Source of the DNA: Bacteroides mediterraneensis | GTDB lineage: Bacteria > Bacteroidota > Bacteroidia > Bacteroidales > Bacteroidaceae | DNA: 64,000 bases | NCBI RefSeq assembly: GCF_025993685.1 | Contig: NZ_DAJPEN010000001.1 | Span: 310,001-374,000 of the forward strand | Direction of reading: 5' to 3' | In this document: piece by piece, positions 61,815 to 64,000 of the stretch | How the letters are laid out: every line of letters begins with the position of its first letter | How positions within the stretch are numbered: position 1 is the stretch's first letter | Made by a program: the position numbers and the translations under genes | Notes under the pieces: model-generated | Told to the model about the DNA's origin: nothing | The model's input: only the letters and a program-made list of their open reading frames with translations | The model's database searches: none

Positions 61815-62491
61815 TGATGACAGAAGCAGAAATACATGAAACGATAAGGGAAATCAAGTCGAAGTTCCGTTTGTTTATGAATGGAGTGGTTTCCCAAAGC
61901 ATGCGGGAGAAAGGGTTTGATTATAAATTGAATTTTGGTATTGAATATCCCCGTATCAAAGAGATTGCGGCAGGATACGAGCCCAATCATGAACTGGCCC
62001 GGGCGTTATGGAAGGAGAATATCCGTGAGTGTAAAATAATGGCCGGTTTGCTCCAGCCTGTAGAAACCTTTTATCGGGAAATTGCAGAAATATGGATAGA
62101 AGACATGCACTATCCGGAACTGGCTGAATATACCGTAATGAATCTTTTTCAGCGTTTGCCATACGCTTCGGAGGTGGTTTTCCCATGGATGGCCGACGAA
62201 CGGGAATATTTCCAGCTTTGCGGGTATCTGTTGATGGCCCGTCTGCTGATGAAAGGATGGACATTGAACGAGCGGGCAGAAGAGGAATTCTTAGACCAGA
62301 CTTTTACCGTATTGGAAGGTGATTCAGATATGCGCAATGTGGCGGGAAAAGCGGTTTGTAAATTTGCTTTGCAGTCGAAAGCAAATGCACGCAAGGTACT
62401 CCGTATGTTGGGAAATCTCATAAAATCTTCAAAACCTGAGGTCCATATAATGGCTGAAGAATTAAAAAATGAGATAGAATATAGCCTGTAA
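61814..62491 (+). CDS. DNA alkylation repair (AlkD-like) HEAT-repeat protein
   Basis: 225 residues from the ATG at 61814, overlapping the upstream stop by one base; a second ATG is at 61817. It is all-helical with HEAT-like repeats (GIEYPRIKEIAAGYEPNHELARALWKENIRECKIMAG, WIEDMHYPELAEYTVMNLFQRLP) and matches the DNA-alkylation-repair family, though glycosylase activity of short Bacteroidota members is unproven. Coupled to the peptidase gene by overlap, for which I see no functional reason. Confidence 0.8.
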   Translation: MMTEAEIHETIREIKSKFRLFMNGVVSQSMREKGFDYKLNFGIEYPRIKEIAAGYEPNHELARALWKENIRECKIMAGLLQPVETFYREIAEIWIEDMHYPELAEYTVMNLFQRLPYASEVVFPWMADEREYFQLCGYLLMARLLMKGWTLNERAEEEFLDQTFTVLEGDSDMRNVAGKAVCKFALQSKANARKVLRMLGNLIKSSKPEVHIMAEELKNEIEYSL

Positions 62492-62516
62492 TCTTTCTAA
62501 ATTACTCAAAAAAATA

Positions 62517-62524
62517 TAACTTTG
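62517..62524 (+). promoter_or_regulatory. -7 box of the Fur-family gene
   Basis: TAACTTTG, exact TAnnTTTG match, 20 bases before the ATG at 62545. Confidence 0.6.
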
Positions 62525-62544
62525 ACCGCTGAACGATTATTGGG

Positions 62545-63003
62545 ATGGAAGAGAACATAAAAGATACAGTCAAGCAAATCCTTACCGAGTATTTGCAGAA
62601 GAACGGACATCGGAAGACGCCTGAACGTTATGCCATACTGGAGACAATTTATTCCATCAAAGGGCATTTTGATGTGGATGAGTTGTATAGTTATATGGCA
62701 GAAAAGGAGAAGTTCCGGGTGAGTCGTGCTACCCTGTATAATACCATCATTTTACTCATAGATGCCGGGTTGGTCATCAAGCACCAGTTTGGCAATACTT
62801 CCCAGTATGAACGCTCGTACAACAATGAAACCCATCATCACATGATTTGCACCTGCTGTGGAAAAGTCTCTGAATTTGAGGATGAGAATTTAAAGCAGGC
62901 CATTGCACAGACAAAGCTGAAAGGATTTTATGCTTCGCATTATTCTTTATATATTTATGGCCTGTGCAACAAGTGCATGGCGGTGAAACGGAAAAAGAAA
63001 TAA
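62545..63003 (+). CDS. Fur-family metal-dependent regulator
   Basis: 152 residues. A winged helix (about 10-85) with the recognition helix RVSRATLYNTIILLIDAGL is followed by the dimerisation domain. The zinc-site cysteines are in pairs C102/C105 (CTCC) and C141/C144 (CNKC), plus a histidine cluster at 97-99. The lineage (Fur, PerR or Zur) cannot be decided by eye; the tail KRKKK is basic. It lies 29 bases ahead of purA and may share its transcript. Confidence 0.9.
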   Translation: MEENIKDTVKQILTEYLQKNGHRKTPERYAILETIYSIKGHFDVDELYSYMAEKEKFRVSRATLYNTIILLIDAGLVIKHQFGNTSQYERSYNNETHHHMICTCCGKVSEFEDENLKQAIAQTKLKGFYASHYSLYIYGLCNKCMAVKRKKK

Positions 63004-63032
63004 TACCAAAGAATATAAAAACATAAAGAATC

Positions 63033-64000
63033 ATGAAAGTAGATGTTTTGTTAGGTTTACAGTGGGGCGACGAAGGAAAAGGTAAAGTAGTCGATGTGTT
63101 GACTCCCCGTTATGATGTGGTTGCCCGCTTTCAAGGAGGCCCGAACGCTGGACATACTCTTGAGTTTGAAGGTCAGAAATATGTGCTCCGTTCTATTCCC
63201 TCTGGAATCTTTCAGGGTGATAAGGTAAATATTATTGGAAATGGAGTGGTGCTTGATCCGGCTTTGTTCAAGGCGGAAGCAGAGGCATTGGAGGCAAGCG
63301 GACATCCGTTGAAAGAACGTTTGCACATTTCCAAGAAGGCCCATCTGATTCTTCCTACTCACCGTATTCTGGATGCCGCATACGAAGCTGCCAAAGGTGC
63401 GTCTAAAGTAGGAACTACCGGAAAAGGTATTGGCCCTACTTATACTGACAAAGTGAGCCGTAACGGATTGCGTGTGGGTGACATCCTGCATGACTTTGAA
63501 GCAAAATATGCTGCGGCCAAGGCTCGTCATGAAGCTATTTTGAAGAGTTTGAACTATGAATATGATATTACAGAACTTGAAAAACAATGGATGGAAGGTA
63601 TTGAATACCTTCGTCAGTTCCATTTGGTAGACAGCGAGCATGAAGTGAATCGTCTGCTGAACGAAGGTAAGTCTGTACTTTGTGAAGGTGCTCAGGGAAC
63701 CATGCTGGATGTAGATTTTGGTTCTTATCCTTTTGTGACTTCTTCCAATACCATCTGTGCCGGTGCTTGTACAGGACTGGGATTGGGTCCTAACAAAATC
63801 GGTGAAGTGTATGGTATCATGAAAGCTTATTGTACACGTGTGGGTTCAGGTCCGTTCCCTACTGAGCTTTTCGATGAAACTGGTAAGACAATCCGTGACT
63901 TGGGACATGAATATGGAGCTGTGACAGGTCGTGAGCGTCGTTGCGGATGGATTGACTTGGTTGCTTTGCGTTATGCGATTATGATTAACGGCGTTACTCA
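63033..64000 (+). CDS. purA: Adenylosuccinate synthetase, 5' part (runs off window end)
   Basis: The ATG at 63033 opens MKVDVLLGLQWGDEGKGKVVD, the GTP-binding start of PurA with GDEGKGK, followed by ARFQGGPNAGHT, TGKGIGPTYTDKVSR and CEGAQGTMLDVDFGSYPFVTSS. The frame is still open at the window edge (about 322 of an expected 420-430 residues). It catalyses the first step from IMP to AMP, using GTP and aspartate. An antisense reading frame over this stretch is a shadow. Confidence 0.95.
   Translation, partial: MKVDVLLGLQWGDEGKGKVVDVLTPRYDVVARFQGGPNAGHTLEFEGQKYVLRSIPSGIFQGDKVNIIGNGVVLDPALFKAEAEALEASGHPLKERLHISKKAHLILPTHRILDAAYEAAKGASKVGTTGKGIGPTYTDKVSRNGLRVGDILHDFEAKYAAAKARHEAILKSLNYEYDITELEKQWMEGIEYLRQFHLVDSEHEVNRLLNEGKSVLCEGAQGTMLDVDFGSYPFVTSSNTICAGACTGLGLGPNKIGEVYGIMKAYCTRVGSGPFPTELFDETGKTIRDLGHEYGAVTGRERRCGWIDLVALRYAIMINGVT

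Noticed and set aside
63057..63641. Minus-strand open frame of 194 residues at the window end
   Set aside because: Antisense to purA, which has the full GTP-binding signature on the + strand.

Overview
This window reads as a chromosomal segment of a gut Bacteroidales bacterium (Bacteroides/Phocaeicola type). The evidence is a SusC/SusD pair with clustered sulfatases and glycoside hydrolases, Bacteroidota-type promoters (-7 box TAnnTTTG, at least 15 exact copies placed just upstream of genes), BACON and DUF2027 proteins, lipoproteins, and the methylmalonyl-CoA mutase and sodium-pump decarboxylase genes used to make propionate. I see no insertion sequence, phage gene, CRISPR array, rRNA or tRNA.

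Region 1 (1-15.7 kb) is the 3' part of a polysaccharide utilization locus, all on the + strand and visibly AT-richer than the rest: the end of a SusC porin, SusD, two GH2 beta-galactosidase-like enzymes, one clan GH-A hydrolase of the GH42-like type, and three S1 sulfatases (one Cys-type, two Ser-type). Together these suggest stepwise desulfation and trimming of a sulfated galactose-rich glycan. A 550-bp AT-rich spacer with a perfect 15-bp hairpin and a 41-bp direct repeat separates it from the core genome.

Region 2 (16.2-31.4 kb) holds a Crp/Fnr-type regulator, an acyltransferase, topoisomerase III, a YugP-like membrane protease, hisS, rmuC and groES-groEL. It ends with a minus-strand cluster: a histidine kinase, a NarL-type response regulator and an unusual FAS1/dockerin-like/SusD-like hybrid lipoprotein. 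Guanine deaminase follows.

Region 3 (31.6-44.9 kb) carries nudix-queA, an Smr protein with a thioesterase, and a methionine module (metY diverging from an Lrp-type regulator followed by metF) with a repeated 13-bp palindrome. A GH29 fucosidase, a Tsx-like porin plus purine permease pair, and a NatA/NatB-like ABC exporter complete it.

Region 4 (44.9-56.1 kb) is mainly fermentation chemistry: mutA-mutB, an AspT/YidE-type transporter, an outer-membrane protein, a nitroreductase, and the oadG-oadA-oadB sodium-pump decarboxylase operon. Region 5 (56.1-64 kb) has an M64 peptidase lipoprotein, recQ, dipeptidyl peptidase III, an AlkD-like protein, a Fur-family regulator and the start of purA.

The most unusual non-coding signals are a four-copy 22-bp tandem array of palindromes behind the ABC exporter, a pair of related 89-bp intergenic repeats 20 kb apart, the shared 13-bp palindrome flanking the Lrp gene, a sigma-54-like groESL promoter, and a bulged inverted repeat filling a gap between two sulfatase genes. 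All similarity and composition statements are by eye; nothing was searched or computed.
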